A DNA stretch of 64,000 nucleotides. Source: JAHJQZ01 sp963675235 (GTDB taxonomy: Bacteria > Pseudomonadota > Alphaproteobacteria > Rhizobiales > Devosiaceae). The notes under the pieces were generated by a model. The model had not been told where the DNA came from and ran no database searches. It worked only from the letters and a program-made list of their open reading frames with translations. This document shows positions 17,533 to 26,568 of this stretch, in pieces. Positions within the stretch are counted from its first letter, which is position 1, and each line of letters starts with the position of its first letter. The DNA lies in contig CAXXFU010000002.1 of assembly GCA_963675235.2 (NCBI GenBank), forward strand, positions 1,054,001 through 1,118,000, given 5' to 3'. The translations under genes and the position numbers were made by a program.

Positions 17533-17613
17533 TTCCGGGGCTTGCCCCCGGAATCCGGTCAGTTCCGCATTTCCTTGCCAATACAATTGGGTCCCGGGAT
17601 CAAGTCCCGGGAC
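17533..17613. repeat. Pair of extragenic palindromes (REP-like)
   Basis: Two perfect hairpins lie between the convergent gatB and EamA genes. At 17533-17553 TTCCGGGG and CCCCGGAA flank a five-base loop. At 17591-17613 GTCCCGGGA and TCCCGGGAC flank the loop TCAAG. Short CCGGG-centred palindromes of this kind are dispersed between genes in many alphaproteobacteria. Here they could act as a bidirectional terminator, although no T-tract follows. Confidence 0.7.
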
Positions 17614-17633
17614 GATACTGTGAAGTCGGCGTT

Positions 17634-18536
17634 TTACCCCTCGACAGCCGGTGCCGGCGGGCGCAGCTTTTTCAGCAGCCGCCCGTCGATCAGCACCAGG
17701 CCGACAAAGATGACGGCGATGCCGACGAAGTGGATCGGCTCAAGGCTCTCGCTCAGCACGAAATAGCCAAGGATCAGGGCCGAGATCGGCGTGATGAACG
17801 TGTTGAGCGCCACATTGGTGGCACCGATGCGCGGCAGCAGCCAGTAGAGCAGCAGCATCGAGAAGCTGGTGGACAAGGCGCCGATGCCGAAAAGGGCGCC
17901 CCAGGTCTCGGGCAGGGTGATTACCGGCACACCGGTGAAGATGAGCGCCGCCGGCGCGCTGACGAGTGCCGCACCGCTCAGTGACAGCGTGGCGACGCTG
18001 GCCGAATCGATGTCGCGGAACCGCCGGGCGTAGTTGAGCGTGAACGCATAACAGAAGGTTGCCGCCAGCGCGGCCAGCAACGCCGGGATCTCGGCCTTGC
18101 CGCCCACGGCGAACGAGGGAGAGGCAAGGATGGCCGCACCGCCGAAGCCGACGATGACGCCGAGCACCTTGTTGAGATTGGCACGTTCGCCGCCCGGCCA
18201 CATCTGCGAGACGATCACGGTGGAAATCGGTGTCAGCCCGTTGATGACGCCAACGATGCCGCTCGGCACGTGCTCCTCGGCATAAGGGAACAGCGCAAAG
18301 GGAATGGCGTAGTTGATGATGCCGAGAAACAGCAGTTGCGGATAGACCCATGGGTCATCCGGGAGCTTGCGCTTGGTGGCGACGAAGTAGATCCAGCAGA
18401 TGGCGGCACCGATGCTCACCCGACCGGCCGACACCCAGAGCGGATCGATCTCGCGGATGAGGATCGCGTTGAACATGAACGATCCGCCCCAGACCGTTCC
18501 GAGGAACAAAAGCAGGGCCCAATAGCGCATCGGCAT
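17634..18536 (-). CDS. EamA/DMT family transporter
   Basis: A 300-residue protein with about ten membrane segments in two homologous halves, typical of drug/metabolite transporters with two EamA domains. The first half opens YWALLLFLGTVWGGSFMFN, and the second repeats the pattern around SLSGAALVSAPAALIF. The end of the last domain has the family's LIGxxFVxxG-like HFVGIAVIFVGLVLIDG. Substrates of the family range from amino acids to nucleosides and drugs and cannot be predicted. The basic C-terminal tail (RLLKKLRPPAP) fits the positive-inside rule. The gene stands alone. Confidence 0.87.
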   Translation of the reverse strand: MPMRYWALLLFLGTVWGGSFMFNAILIREIDPLWVSAGRVSIGAAICWIYFVATKRKLPDDPWVYPQLLFLGIINYAIPFALFPYAEEHVPSGIVGVINGLTPISTVIVSQMWPGGERANLNKVLGVIVGFGGAAILASPSFAVGGKAEIPALLAALAATFCYAFTLNYARRFRDIDSASVATLSLSGAALVSAPAALIFTGVPVITLPETWGALFGIGALSTSFSMLLLYWLLPRIGATNVALNTFITPISALILGYFVLSESLEPIHFVGIAVIFVGLVLIDGRLLKKLRPPAPAVEG

Positions 18537-18663
18537 TAGTGTTCTCCTTTTGTACCGACCCTTAGCACAAAGAGCGGGGCAGTCGAGAGGGAAGGCGGCT
18601 CGGGACTGAAATGAAGGGCTGGTGACGGAAGATGCGCCGGCAAACGGCAGTGGGGCGCGGCGC

Positions 18664-19050
18664 TCATACCTCGATCTTGAACCCCAGGTCGACGTCGCTC
18701 AGTGGCACGCCGCGCGTACTCCAGTTCTCGCGTGGCTCGTCGTGCACGATGACGAACAGATCGCCGGGCGCGATGCCAAACGGCGCCAGCTGTGAGGCCA
18801 GGGCGGCATAAAGCTGGCGTTTGGCCTCGATGCTGCGGCCGGCGAACATCGAAATCTCGATGACGGTGTATTCGGGCCCACGCCCGGGCGGCGAGGCAAA
18901 ACTGTCTTCCGGATATTCGAGCAGGCGGATCGCAACGTCGTCTTCGGGAATGCGGATGCCTTCGACCAGAGCCGTTTGAACCGCATCGATCAGCTGCTTT
19001 TGCCGCCCGTCGAGCCAGCCGACCCGGGTTTCGATACGCGTTGAAGGCAT
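18664..19050 (-). CDS. Tautomerase family protein
   Basis: A 128-residue protein beginning Met-Pro (MPSTRIETRVGW), the hallmark of the 4-oxalocrotonate tautomerase superfamily, in which the exposed N-terminal Pro is the catalytic base. The later EYTVIEISMFAGRSIEAKRQLY matches the second beta-alpha-beta unit, so this is the double-length form (MIF/CHMI-like in size). The start is fixed by the Pro and by a GAGGAG ribosome-binding site eight bases upstream. The substrate is unknown. It lies alone between the transporter and purN, all three on the minus strand. Confidence 0.85.
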   Translation of the reverse strand: MPSTRIETRVGWLDGRQKQLIDAVQTALVEGIRIPEDDVAIRLLEYPEDSFASPPGRGPEYTVIEISMFAGRSIEAKRQLYAALASQLAPFGIAPGDLFVIVHDEPRENWSTRGVPLSDVDLGFKIEV

Positions 19051-19168
19051 GGCGCGCTCCTCGTGCTGATCGCGATCCGATCCTGGCCTGCACGCTAGGC
19101 GGTCATGATTGGAGCGTCGAACCGATTTTGACGATTGCGAACATATGGCCTGTGAATGCAGATTTCCG

Positions 19169-19756
19169 TCAGCCGAGTGTCGTGCGGCCTTGTGCCACGG
19201 CGGCCAGACATGCGGGATAAAGTCGGTGTTCTTCGGCAAGAACGCGCGCGCCGAGCGTCTCGGGCGTGTCTCCGGGCATCACCGGCACGCTGGCCTGACC
19301 GATCACCGGGCCCTCATCCATGCCGGCGGTAACGAAATGCACCGTGCAGCCGTGCTCGGCCACGCCGGCGGCAAGCGCGCGGGCGTGGGTATCGAGCCCC
19401 GGAAAGCTCGGCAGCAGGGCCGGGTGGATATTGAGGATGCGGCCCTGCCAGTTCTCGCAGAACTCGGGACCAAGCAGGCGCATGAAACCGGCCAGACAGA
19501 CGAGATCGATGCCCCAGGCGCTCAGGTGCGACTCGATCTCGGCGTCGGCCGCGGCCTTGTCGGGAAAGTCCTTGAGCCGCACCACCGCCGTCACCAGACC
19601 TTCGGCGCGGGCGAACTCGAGTCCGGCAGCGTCGGACTTGTTGGCAATCACGCCGACGATCTCGGCCGGATAGCCGGGGTCGCGCGCGGCGTTGATCAGC
19701 GCTTCCATGTTGGAGCCGCGCCCGGAGATGAGGATGGCGGCGCGTTTTCTTGCCAT
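19169..19756 (-). CDS. purN: Phosphoribosylglycinamide formyltransferase
   Basis: Transfers the formyl group of 10-formyltetrahydrofolate to GAR in purine synthesis. The 195-residue protein has the GAR-binding loop ISGRGSNMEALI, the catalytic NIHPALLPSFPG (Asn-His), and the active-site Asp region HFVTAGMDEGPVIGQ. The start codon overlaps the purM stop by four bases (ATGA at 19753-19758), so the two genes are translationally coupled in the standard purM-purN order. Confidence 0.97.
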   Translation of the reverse strand: MARKRAAILISGRGSNMEALINAARDPGYPAEIVGVIANKSDAAGLEFARAEGLVTAVVRLKDFPDKAAADAEIESHLSAWGIDLVCLAGFMRLLGPEFCENWQGRILNIHPALLPSFPGLDTHARALAAGVAEHGCTVHFVTAGMDEGPVIGQASVPVMPGDTPETLGARVLAEEHRLYPACLAAVAQGRTTLG

Positions 19757-20832
19757 CAGAGGCCGAGCCTCCCCCTGAAGGTCACGGGAGCGTCGCCGCG
19801 CGGCTGCAGCACGCCGATGACCGAAGCGAATTCCTCGGCCTCGGCCAGCGCCGTGATCAGCGCTCTTGCTTCGTCGGGCCTGACCACGGCGATCATACCG
19901 ATGCCGCAGTTGAAGGTACGGACCATCTCCTTTTGGTCGAGACCGCCTGTTCGCGCCAACCAGCCGAAGACAGGTGGCACCGGCACGGCGTCGAGATCGA
20001 TGTCGGCGGCCAGCGTTTCGGGCAGAACGCGGGGAATGTTGTCGACAAAGCCGCCGCCGGTGATGTGGGCCAGGGCCTTGATGCCGATGCCGGCCTTGAG
20101 CGCGGCAAGGATCGGCTTGACGTAGATGCGGGTCGGCACCAGAAGCGCCTCGCCCAGCGTCGCATCGGGGTCGAACGGGGCAGGGGCCTCATAGGACAGC
20201 CCCGAAAGCTCGACGATCTTCCTGACCAGTGAGAAGCCGTTGGAATGAACGCCCGAGGAGGCGATGCCGACGATAACGTCGCCGATTTCGATATCGCCGC
20301 GCGGCAACAACCCGTCGCGTTCGGCGGCGCCGACGGCAAAGCCGGCGAGGTCATAGTCGCCCTTTTTGTACATGCCGGGCATTTCCGCCGTTTCGCCGCC
20401 GATCAGGGCGCATCCGGCCTCGCGACAGCCGTCGGCGATGCCGGTAACGATGGCCGTGCCCGCAGCGACATCGAGCGCGCCGGTGGCATAGTAATCGAGG
20501 AAGAACAGCGGTTCTGCACCCTGGACGACAAGATCGTTGACGCACATGGCGACCAGGTCGATGCCGATGGTATCGTTGATGCCGGTCTCGATGGCGATCC
20601 TGAGCTTGGTGCCGACGCCGTCATTGGCGGCAACGAGCACCGGATCGCTGAATCCAGCGGCCTTGAGGTCGAACACGCCGCCAAAACCGCCGATCTCGCT
20701 GTCGGCGCCGGGGCGGCGCGTTGCCCTGACAGCCGGCTTGATGGCGTCAACCAATGCGTTGCCAGCATCGATATCGACTCCGGCCTGCTTGTATGACAGC
20801 CCGTTTGATGGCAGCTTTTCAGTGTCGGGCAT
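19756..20832 (-). CDS. purM: Phosphoribosylformylglycinamidine cyclo-ligase
   Basis: AIR synthetase: closes the imidazole ring of FGAM using ATP. The 358-residue protein contains YKQAGVDIDAGNALVDAI at the N-terminus, the phosphate-binding VAANDGVGTKLRIA and DLVVQGAEPLFFLDYYATG. GETAEMPGMY and the later HITGGGFVDNIPRVLP follow. It heads the purM-purN pair and is divergent from the PerM-type permease gene, with a 118-base gap for both promoters. This purM-divergent-permease-hdaA arrangement is common in rhizobia and relatives. Confidence 0.98.
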   Translation of the reverse strand: MPDTEKLPSNGLSYKQAGVDIDAGNALVDAIKPAVRATRRPGADSEIGGFGGVFDLKAAGFSDPVLVAANDGVGTKLRIAIETGINDTIGIDLVAMCVNDLVVQGAEPLFFLDYYATGALDVAAGTAIVTGIADGCREAGCALIGGETAEMPGMYKKGDYDLAGFAVGAAERDGLLPRGDIEIGDVIVGIASSGVHSNGFSLVRKIVELSGLSYEAPAPFDPDATLGEALLVPTRIYVKPILAALKAGIGIKALAHITGGGFVDNIPRVLPETLAADIDLDAVPVPPVFGWLARTGGLDQKEMVRTFNCGIGMIAVVRPDEARALITALAEAEEFASVIGVLQPRGDAPVTFRGRLGL

Positions 20833-20950
20833 GGCGGTTCTTGCCTTTAAAATGATCCGGCCATGTTCGGCAGGTGGTTGTCCGAAGGCGGCAGGAGCGA
20901 TATCAGGCTGATATCGGCTCCCGATTTCTCACGCAAGGGTTGCGCACCTG

Positions 20951-22042
20951 ATGTCCCTGCAAAACCAGATCAGAATCTGGCTCCTTCTTCTGGCGATGAC
21001 GGTGCTGGGACTATGGCTGTTCCGAGGCATCCTGCTGCCGTTCATACTCGGCATGGCGCTGGCCTATCTGCTCGATCCGGTCGCCGACAAGCTTGAGAGC
21101 TGGAAGTTCTCGCGCGTCTGGGCTTCGGTGGTCATCCTGGCACTGGCGCTGGCGATCTTCATCACCGCTTTCCTGCTCGTTGTACCGCTGGCGCTGCAAC
21201 AGGCGATCGGGCTGGCGCTGAGACTGCCCGGCTACATCAACCAGTTGCAGGAACTGGCCAATGAGCGCGTGCCGGAAATCTTCGCCTCGCTCGGCGAGGA
21301 ACGCGTGGTGCAGTTCCAGAACACCTTGGCAGAGCTTCTCAATCGCGGCATCGGCATTGTCGGCGGGCTGCTGGCACAGGTCATGCAATCTGGGCTGACG
21401 CTGATCAATGCCCTCGGCGTCATGCTCGTCACGCCGGTCGTTGCCTTCTACCTTCTGCTCGACTGGGACCGCATGTCTAAGACTTTCGACGGAATGTTGC
21501 CGCGCACCTATGCCGCAGACATCCGCTCGGTGCTCGATGACATTGACACCGCCATGTCCGGCGTCATCCGCGGGCAGGGCACGGTGATGATCTCGCTCAG
21601 TGTCTATTATGGCGTGGCGCTCAGCGTTGCCGGTCTCAATTTCGGCATCGCCATCGGTCTGACGACCGGGCTTCTGAGTTTCGTGCCCTATGTCGGTTTC
21701 CTGACCGGGTTTGTCCTGTCGATGGGCGTCGCTATCGTGCAGTTCTGGCCGGACGGCATGTGGATCGCGGTTATTTTCGTCATTTTCGCCATTGGCCAGT
21801 TCATCGAGGCCAACGTGCTCTATCCCAAGTTCGTCGGCAATTCGATCGGCGTACACCCGGTCTGGCTGATGTTCGCGCTGTTCGCCTTCGGCCTGATTTT
21901 CGGGCTGATCGGCATCGTCCTGGCCATGCCGATGATTGCCATCACTGGTGTCCTGGTGCGCTTTGCCGTCAAAAAGTACAAGTCGAGCGTTCTCTATCTC
22001 GGCGAAGATGCACGGGGCAGTGTCGATGAGCCGAAAGCCTGA
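20951..22042 (+). CDS. AI-2E / PerM family permease
   Basis: A 363-residue membrane protein of the AI-2E transporter (PerM/YdiK) family. It has two to three membrane segments at the N-terminus (RIWLLLLAMTVLGLWLFRG and following), a soluble helical stretch around residues 85-130, then a C-terminal bundle with the family motifs FYLLLDWDRM and FVPYVGFLTG. The last segment contains FIEANVLYPKFVGNSIGVHPVW. Members include AI-2 exporter-like TqsA and sodium/proton antiporters, so the transported species is open. Its end overlaps the hdaA start by 17 bases, implying cotranscription. Confidence 0.9.
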   Translation: MSLQNQIRIWLLLLAMTVLGLWLFRGILLPFILGMALAYLLDPVADKLESWKFSRVWASVVILALALAIFITAFLLVVPLALQQAIGLALRLPGYINQLQELANERVPEIFASLGEERVVQFQNTLAELLNRGIGIVGGLLAQVMQSGLTLINALGVMLVTPVVAFYLLLDWDRMSKTFDGMLPRTYAADIRSVLDDIDTAMSGVIRGQGTVMISLSVYYGVALSVAGLNFGIAIGLTTGLLSFVPYVGFLTGFVLSMGVAIVQFWPDGMWIAVIFVIFAIGQFIEANVLYPKFVGNSIGVHPVWLMFALFAFGLIFGLIGIVLAMPMIAITGVLVRFAVKKYKSSVLYLGEDARGSVDEPKA

Positions 22043-22802
22043 CCGAGAGAACGACGAGCCGGGCTTGTGGCCGACTGAGCTACCCGCCGCCGCCCGTCAG
22101 CTCGTTCTCGACCTCGGCCACACCCCCTCGCACGAGGAGACCGATTTTGTTACCGCGCCCGGCAACGAAACGGCCTACAACCATGTCATGAGCTATCCGG
22201 CATGGTCGAGCCCGCTCGCGCTGCTCGTCGGTCCGCCGAAATCGGGTAAATCGCACCTCGCGGCCATCTGGGCTCAGCGTTCCGGCGCCCGGTCCGTGAG
22301 CCCAGATGATATCGAGGCTGTCGCCGGCTCCGTCGAGCCACGGTCGGTGCTGATCGAGGACGCCGACAGGGGCGCCTATCCTGAATCTGGCCTGTTTCAC
22401 ATCCTCAACCAGTCGATCCGGTCTGGGCGTCATATTCTGATGACGGCACGTTCGGAGCCGCGCGACTGGCCGCTCAGGACCGAGGACGCCCGCTCGCGCG
22501 TGCGTTTGGCGACAGCGCTGTTCATGGCGCCGCCCGACGACATCCTTCTGTCGCAAATGTTCGTAAAGCTTTTCAGCGACCGGCAGATTGCGGTCGAACC
22601 CGGACTCGTCTCTTATCTGGTAAAGCGCATGGAACGTGCGCCCAACGAGGTGGTAGCGCTCGTTGAGGTCATGGATACGCTGGCGCTGTCCCGCGGCAGC
22701 GCCGTGACGCGGGCTGTTGCAGCCGAGGCTATCGCCTTGCGCGCCAGGATGCTGAACATGGACACGGAAACCGAAAGCGAGCGGAGCGACAATCATGGAT
22801 GA
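22026..22802 (+). CDS. hdaA: DnaA regulatory inactivator HdaA
   Basis: A 258-residue AAA+ protein of the Hda family, which together with the DNA-loaded beta clamp stimulates ATP hydrolysis by DnaA and prevents over-initiation. A clamp-binding motif QLVLDL is at residues 25-30. Walker A (GPPKSGKS) is at 69-76, and the DnaA-like core continues through VLIEDADRGAYPE and a sensor-like ILMTARSEPRDW. There is no DnaA DNA-binding domain IV, which separates it from DnaA itself. It overlaps both neighbours (17 bases with the permease, 8 with ppk1), so all three are likely one transcript. Confidence 0.92.
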   Translation: MSRKPDRENDEPGLWPTELPAAARQLVLDLGHTPSHEETDFVTAPGNETAYNHVMSYPAWSSPLALLVGPPKSGKSHLAAIWAQRSGARSVSPDDIEAVAGSVEPRSVLIEDADRGAYPESGLFHILNQSIRSGRHILMTARSEPRDWPLRTEDARSRVRLATALFMAPPDDILLSQMFVKLFSDRQIAVEPGLVSYLVKRMERAPNEVVALVEVMDTLALSRGSAVTRAVAAEAIALRARMLNMDTETESERSDNHG

Positions 22803-24966
22803 GTATCAAGACCCGACCGCGACCGTATCGCCCGATGCCGAGGCGCTGCGCCATAGCCCGGCACGTTTCGTCAACCGCGAAGTATCCTGGCTGCAGTTCA
22901 ACCTGCGCGTGCTTGAGGAGGCGAGCAATCCAGCCCATCCGCTGCTCGAGCGGGTGCGGTTCGTGTCGATCTCGGCCTCAAATCTGGACGAGTTCTTCAT
23001 GGTCCGCGCCGCCGGCCTCAAGAACATGATCCGCGCCGGCATGTCGCGGCTGTCGATCGACGGCCTGTCTCCGACCGACCAGCTTCAGGACATCACCACG
23101 CTCGCCCACCATCTGAACCTGGAACAGCAGGATCAGTGGCAGACGCTTCGCGAGGAGCTGTTCAACCAGAATGTCGTGCTGCACGAGGCCCAGGACCTCA
23201 ATGAGGAGCAGATCAGCCACCTGCAGCAGCTGTTCCGCGACGAGATTTTCCCGGTCCTGACCCCGATTGCCGTCGATCCGGCGCATCCGTTCCCCTTCAT
23301 TCCCAATCGCGGCCTGACACTGGCGTTCCTGTTGCAGCGCCCTGGGTCCTACGACCGCATGACGGCGCTGATCCGTGTCCCGGCCAATCTCGACCGTTTC
23401 GTCACCCTGCCGCAGGAATTGACCTCCGAACGGCGCATCGAGCTGGTGACCGTCGACGCCGTCGTCGGTCTGTTCTTCCACCAGTTGTTCCCGGGCTACG
23501 ACGTCATCGGCTCGGGCGCTTTCCGCGTCATTCGCGACAGCGAGATCGAAATCGACGACGAGGCGGAGGACCTTGTGATCGAGTTCGAGTCGGCGCTGCG
23601 CCAGCGCCGGCGCGGCCAGGCGATCCGGCTGGAGATCGTGCGCCAGACGCCGCGGGCGCTCAGACGCTATATCGCCGACGAGCTGCGCATCACCGAGGAC
23701 GAGACCTACGAGGTCGACGGCTTCCTCGGCCTGTCCGATGTGGCCCGGCTCTGCGATATCGACCGGCCGGATCTGAAGTTCACGCCCTACAACGCGCGCT
23801 TCCCCGAACGAATCCGCGATCACCACGGCGATGCTTTCTCGGCGATCAAGGAAAAGGACATCCTGGTCCACCATCCCTATGAGACCTTCGATGTCGTCGC
23901 CCAGTTCCTGATGCAGGCGGCCAACGATCCGGACGTGGTTGCGATCAAGCAGACGCTGTACCGAACCTCGAACGACAGCCCGATCGTCAAGGCGCTGGTC
24001 CAGGCGGCGGAAAGCGGCAAGTCGGTGACGGCATTGGTCGAACTGAAGGCGCGCTTCGACGAGGAGGCCAATATCCGCTGGGCCCGCGACCTCGAGCGGG
24101 CCGGGGCGCAGGTGGTGTTCGGATTCGTCGAACTCAAGACCCATGCCAAGCTCAGCCAGATCGTTCGGCGCGAGAAGGGCAAGCTGATGTCCTACTGCCA
24201 CATCGGCACAGGCAATTATCACCCGATCACTGCAAAGATTTACACCGACCTCAGTTACTTCACCGCCAACCCGCAGATCACCCGCGACGTCGCGCGTATC
24301 TTCAACTACGTCACTGGTTACGCCCGGCCGTCGGAGCTGGAGGCCATGTCGCTTGCCCCGGTCAATCTCAGGCAAACGCTTGTCGACCAGATCCGCCACG
24401 AGGTGGAACTCGCCGGCGAGGGCCGGCATGCCGAGATCTGGTTCAAGATGAACTCGTTGGTCGACCCCGAGATCATCGACGAGCTCTATGCGGCCAGCCA
24501 GTCCGGGGTGAAGGTCAAGCTGGTCGTGCGCGGCATCTGTTGCCTGAGGCCCGGCATCCCCGGCTTCTCGGACAATATCGAAGTCAAGTCCATCGTCGGG
24601 CGCTTCCTCGAACACTCGCGCATCTACTGCTTCTCCAACGGGCATGAGATGCCTTCGCGCAAGGCCAATATCTTCATATCCTCGGCCGACCTGATGCCGC
24701 GCAATCTCGACGGTCGCGTCGAAGCGCTGGTGCCGATCACCAACAAGACTGTGCACAAGCAGATTCTCGACCGGATCATGATTGCCTATTTCCGGGACAA
24801 CCAGCAAAGCTGGGAGGTGCTTCCGGACGGGAGTTCCCAACGCATCCGGATCGGTGAAGACGACGAGCCGTTCAGCGCCCATGAGTTTTTCATGACCAAT
24901 CCTTCTCTTTCGGGCAGGGGGAGCGCACAGGGCGGGCAATCCGACGCCGATGAGGATCAGGACTAG
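22795..24966 (+). CDS. ppk1: Polyphosphate kinase 1
   Basis: Reversibly polymerises the gamma-phosphate of ATP into polyphosphate. At 723 residues it is of normal PPK1 size, with the four-domain layout. The N-terminus has RFVNREVSWLQFNLRVLEEA and LDEFFMVRAAGLK, and the catalytic part has FTPYNARFPERI-like and KQTLYRTSNDSP segments. The autophosphorylated His is in SYCHIGTGNYHP, with the second conserved His in RFLEHSRIYCF. It begins within the last codons of hdaA and is followed after 21 bases by the degradative partner ppx, so synthesis and breakdown of polyphosphate are encoded together. Confidence 0.98.
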   Translation: MDEYQDPTATVSPDAEALRHSPARFVNREVSWLQFNLRVLEEASNPAHPLLERVRFVSISASNLDEFFMVRAAGLKNMIRAGMSRLSIDGLSPTDQLQDITTLAHHLNLEQQDQWQTLREELFNQNVVLHEAQDLNEEQISHLQQLFRDEIFPVLTPIAVDPAHPFPFIPNRGLTLAFLLQRPGSYDRMTALIRVPANLDRFVTLPQELTSERRIELVTVDAVVGLFFHQLFPGYDVIGSGAFRVIRDSEIEIDDEAEDLVIEFESALRQRRRGQAIRLEIVRQTPRALRRYIADELRITEDETYEVDGFLGLSDVARLCDIDRPDLKFTPYNARFPERIRDHHGDAFSAIKEKDILVHHPYETFDVVAQFLMQAANDPDVVAIKQTLYRTSNDSPIVKALVQAAESGKSVTALVELKARFDEEANIRWARDLERAGAQVVFGFVELKTHAKLSQIVRREKGKLMSYCHIGTGNYHPITAKIYTDLSYFTANPQITRDVARIFNYVTGYARPSELEAMSLAPVNLRQTLVDQIRHEVELAGEGRHAEIWFKMNSLVDPEIIDELYAASQSGVKVKLVVRGICCLRPGIPGFSDNIEVKSIVGRFLEHSRIYCFSNGHEMPSRKANIFISSADLMPRNLDGRVEALVPITNKTVHKQILDRIMIAYFRDNQQSWEVLPDGSSQRIRIGEDDEPFSAHEFFMTNPSLSGRGSAQGGQSDADEDQD

Positions 24967-24987
24967 CCAGGACGAGGAACACCGGGT

Positions 24988-26568
24988 TTGAAGAGCGTTT
25001 GGGGTACTGATCTCGATCCCACGGCGCAGGGTCGTCTGAAGAATGCCGAGCCGGTGGCCGTGCTCGACATCGGTTCGAATTCCATCCGACTGGTCGTCTA
25101 CGAGCGCAACGGGCGGGTGCTGACTCCGCTTTACAATGAGAAATCGCCGGCAGGACTCGGGCGCGGCGTTGCCAAGACCGGACGACTTGCCGACGAATCT
25201 GTCGACCGGGCGCTCCGGGCCATCAAGCGCTTCGCACTGGTGGTCAGGCTGATGCAGGTCATGCATTTCCACGTGCTCGCCACCTCGGCCACGCGCGAGG
25301 CTTCCAACGGCGCAGTATTCACCGCCCAGGTCGAAGCCATCACCGGCGTCGGCGTCAAGGTGCTGACCGGCACTCAGGAAGCGCATTACTCTGCCCTGGG
25401 GGTCTTGGCGGGCATAAACGCCTTCGAAGGCGTGGTCGGCGATCTTGGCGGCGGCAGCCTCGAACTTGCCGCCCTCGGCCCCGATGGCGAGACCGAGGGG
25501 GAGACCCACACGCTCGGCGCCATAAGGCTTCAGGACGATTCGAACATGTCTCTGGCCGTGACGGCCCGGCTCGTTCGCGAGCGATTGCAGCGCTCGGGCA
25601 TCGTCAAGAATTCGGCAGGCAAGAGTTTTGCGGCCATCGGCGGCACCTGGCGAAGCTTCGCCAAGCTGCACCAGGTGCGTTCGCACTATCCGCTGCATAT
25701 GGTGCAGCACTATACGATCTCCGCCGAGGAGGCGATCGAGCTGTGCGATCACATCGTCAGCGCAGCGAAAAAGCAGCGCGTCCTGTCGGGAATGGGCATC
25801 ATCAGTGCCGCCCGACGCGATCTTCTGCCATTCGGATCGATCGTTCTGGCCGAGACTTTGCGCCAGGGCCAGTTCAAGGAGGTGGTATTCTCGGCACTCG
25901 GCGTGCGCGAAGGCTATCTGTTCTCGCTGATGCCTGCCGTCACGCGCCGCACCGATCCGTTGCTGACCGGGGCGGCAGAAATGGCACAGTTGCGGGCGCG
26001 ATCGCCGCTGCACGGTGCCGATCTCATCGGATTCTCGGACAGCTTCTTTCGCAGTACCGGCCTGGCCGAAGCTGAATCGGATGTCCGGCTCAGGGTTGCC
26101 GCCTGCCACCTGTCCGATATCGGCTGGCGCGGCCATCCCGACTATCGCGGAGAGCAAAGTGTCGACCTGATCGCATTCGGTTCGATGACCGGCATCAACC
26201 ACATGGAGCGCGCCTTTCTCGCCGAGGTCCTGGCGGTGCGCTACATGGGTCTTAAGCACAAGAGCGCCAACTCGGCGGTTATGAAGCTTGCCGGCGACGA
26301 GGCAAGCAAGCGGGCGCGGCTGCTTGGCGCCATCTTCCGCGTTGCCTATCCGCTTTCAGCCGGAATGCCGGGCGTGCTTGGCAGGCTTGCCTTCGTGATG
26401 GAGGACGACAAGCTCATCCTCGACATCCCGCGCGAGTGGGAGTTCCTGGCGGGCGAACGCGTGCGCAACCGCTTGCGGGCGCTGGCCGAGGAGGCCGGAT
26501 TCGGCGGCTGTGGCATCTCGACCGACAAGCCCGAGGTGCCACACAGGACTTCCGGGATCAGGTCTTGA
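24988..26568 (+). CDS. ppx: Exopolyphosphatase (Ppx/GppA family)
   Basis: Removes terminal phosphate from polyphosphate; related GppA enzymes act on pppGpp. The 526-residue protein has the ASKHA-fold phosphate loops VLDIGSNSIRLVVYE and GDLGGGSLELAAL, plus ATSATREASNG. A C-terminal HD-like helical region (residues about 330-500) is also present. The start appears to be TTG at 24988, since no ATG or GTG precedes the conserved phosphate-binding loop in frame within a plausible distance. Location directly after ppk1 supports Ppx over GppA. The 3' end overlaps the convergent rnd gene by 11 bases. Confidence 0.93.
   Translation: MKSVWGTDLDPTAQGRLKNAEPVAVLDIGSNSIRLVVYERNGRVLTPLYNEKSPAGLGRGVAKTGRLADESVDRALRAIKRFALVVRLMQVMHFHVLATSATREASNGAVFTAQVEAITGVGVKVLTGTQEAHYSALGVLAGINAFEGVVGDLGGGSLELAALGPDGETEGETHTLGAIRLQDDSNMSLAVTARLVRERLQRSGIVKNSAGKSFAAIGGTWRSFAKLHQVRSHYPLHMVQHYTISAEEAIELCDHIVSAAKKQRVLSGMGIISAARRDLLPFGSIVLAETLRQGQFKEVVFSALGVREGYLFSLMPAVTRRTDPLLTGAAEMAQLRARSPLHGADLIGFSDSFFRSTGLAEAESDVRLRVAACHLSDIGWRGHPDYRGEQSVDLIAFGSMTGINHMERAFLAEVLAVRYMGLKHKSANSAVMKLAGDEASKRARLLGAIFRVAYPLSAGMPGVLGRLAFVMEDDKLILDIPREWEFLAGERVRNRLRALAEEAGFGGCGISTDKPEVPHRTSGIRS

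Noticed and set aside
16024..17586. A 520-residue minus-strand open frame over gatB
   Set aside because: Shadow of gatB, whose motifs run through the whole plus-strand frame.
22978..26259. A 1093-residue open frame on the minus strand across ppk1 and ppx
   Set aside because: It is antisense to two well-conserved genes; in this GC-rich DNA long antisense frames arise from codon bias. The translation shows no family motif.
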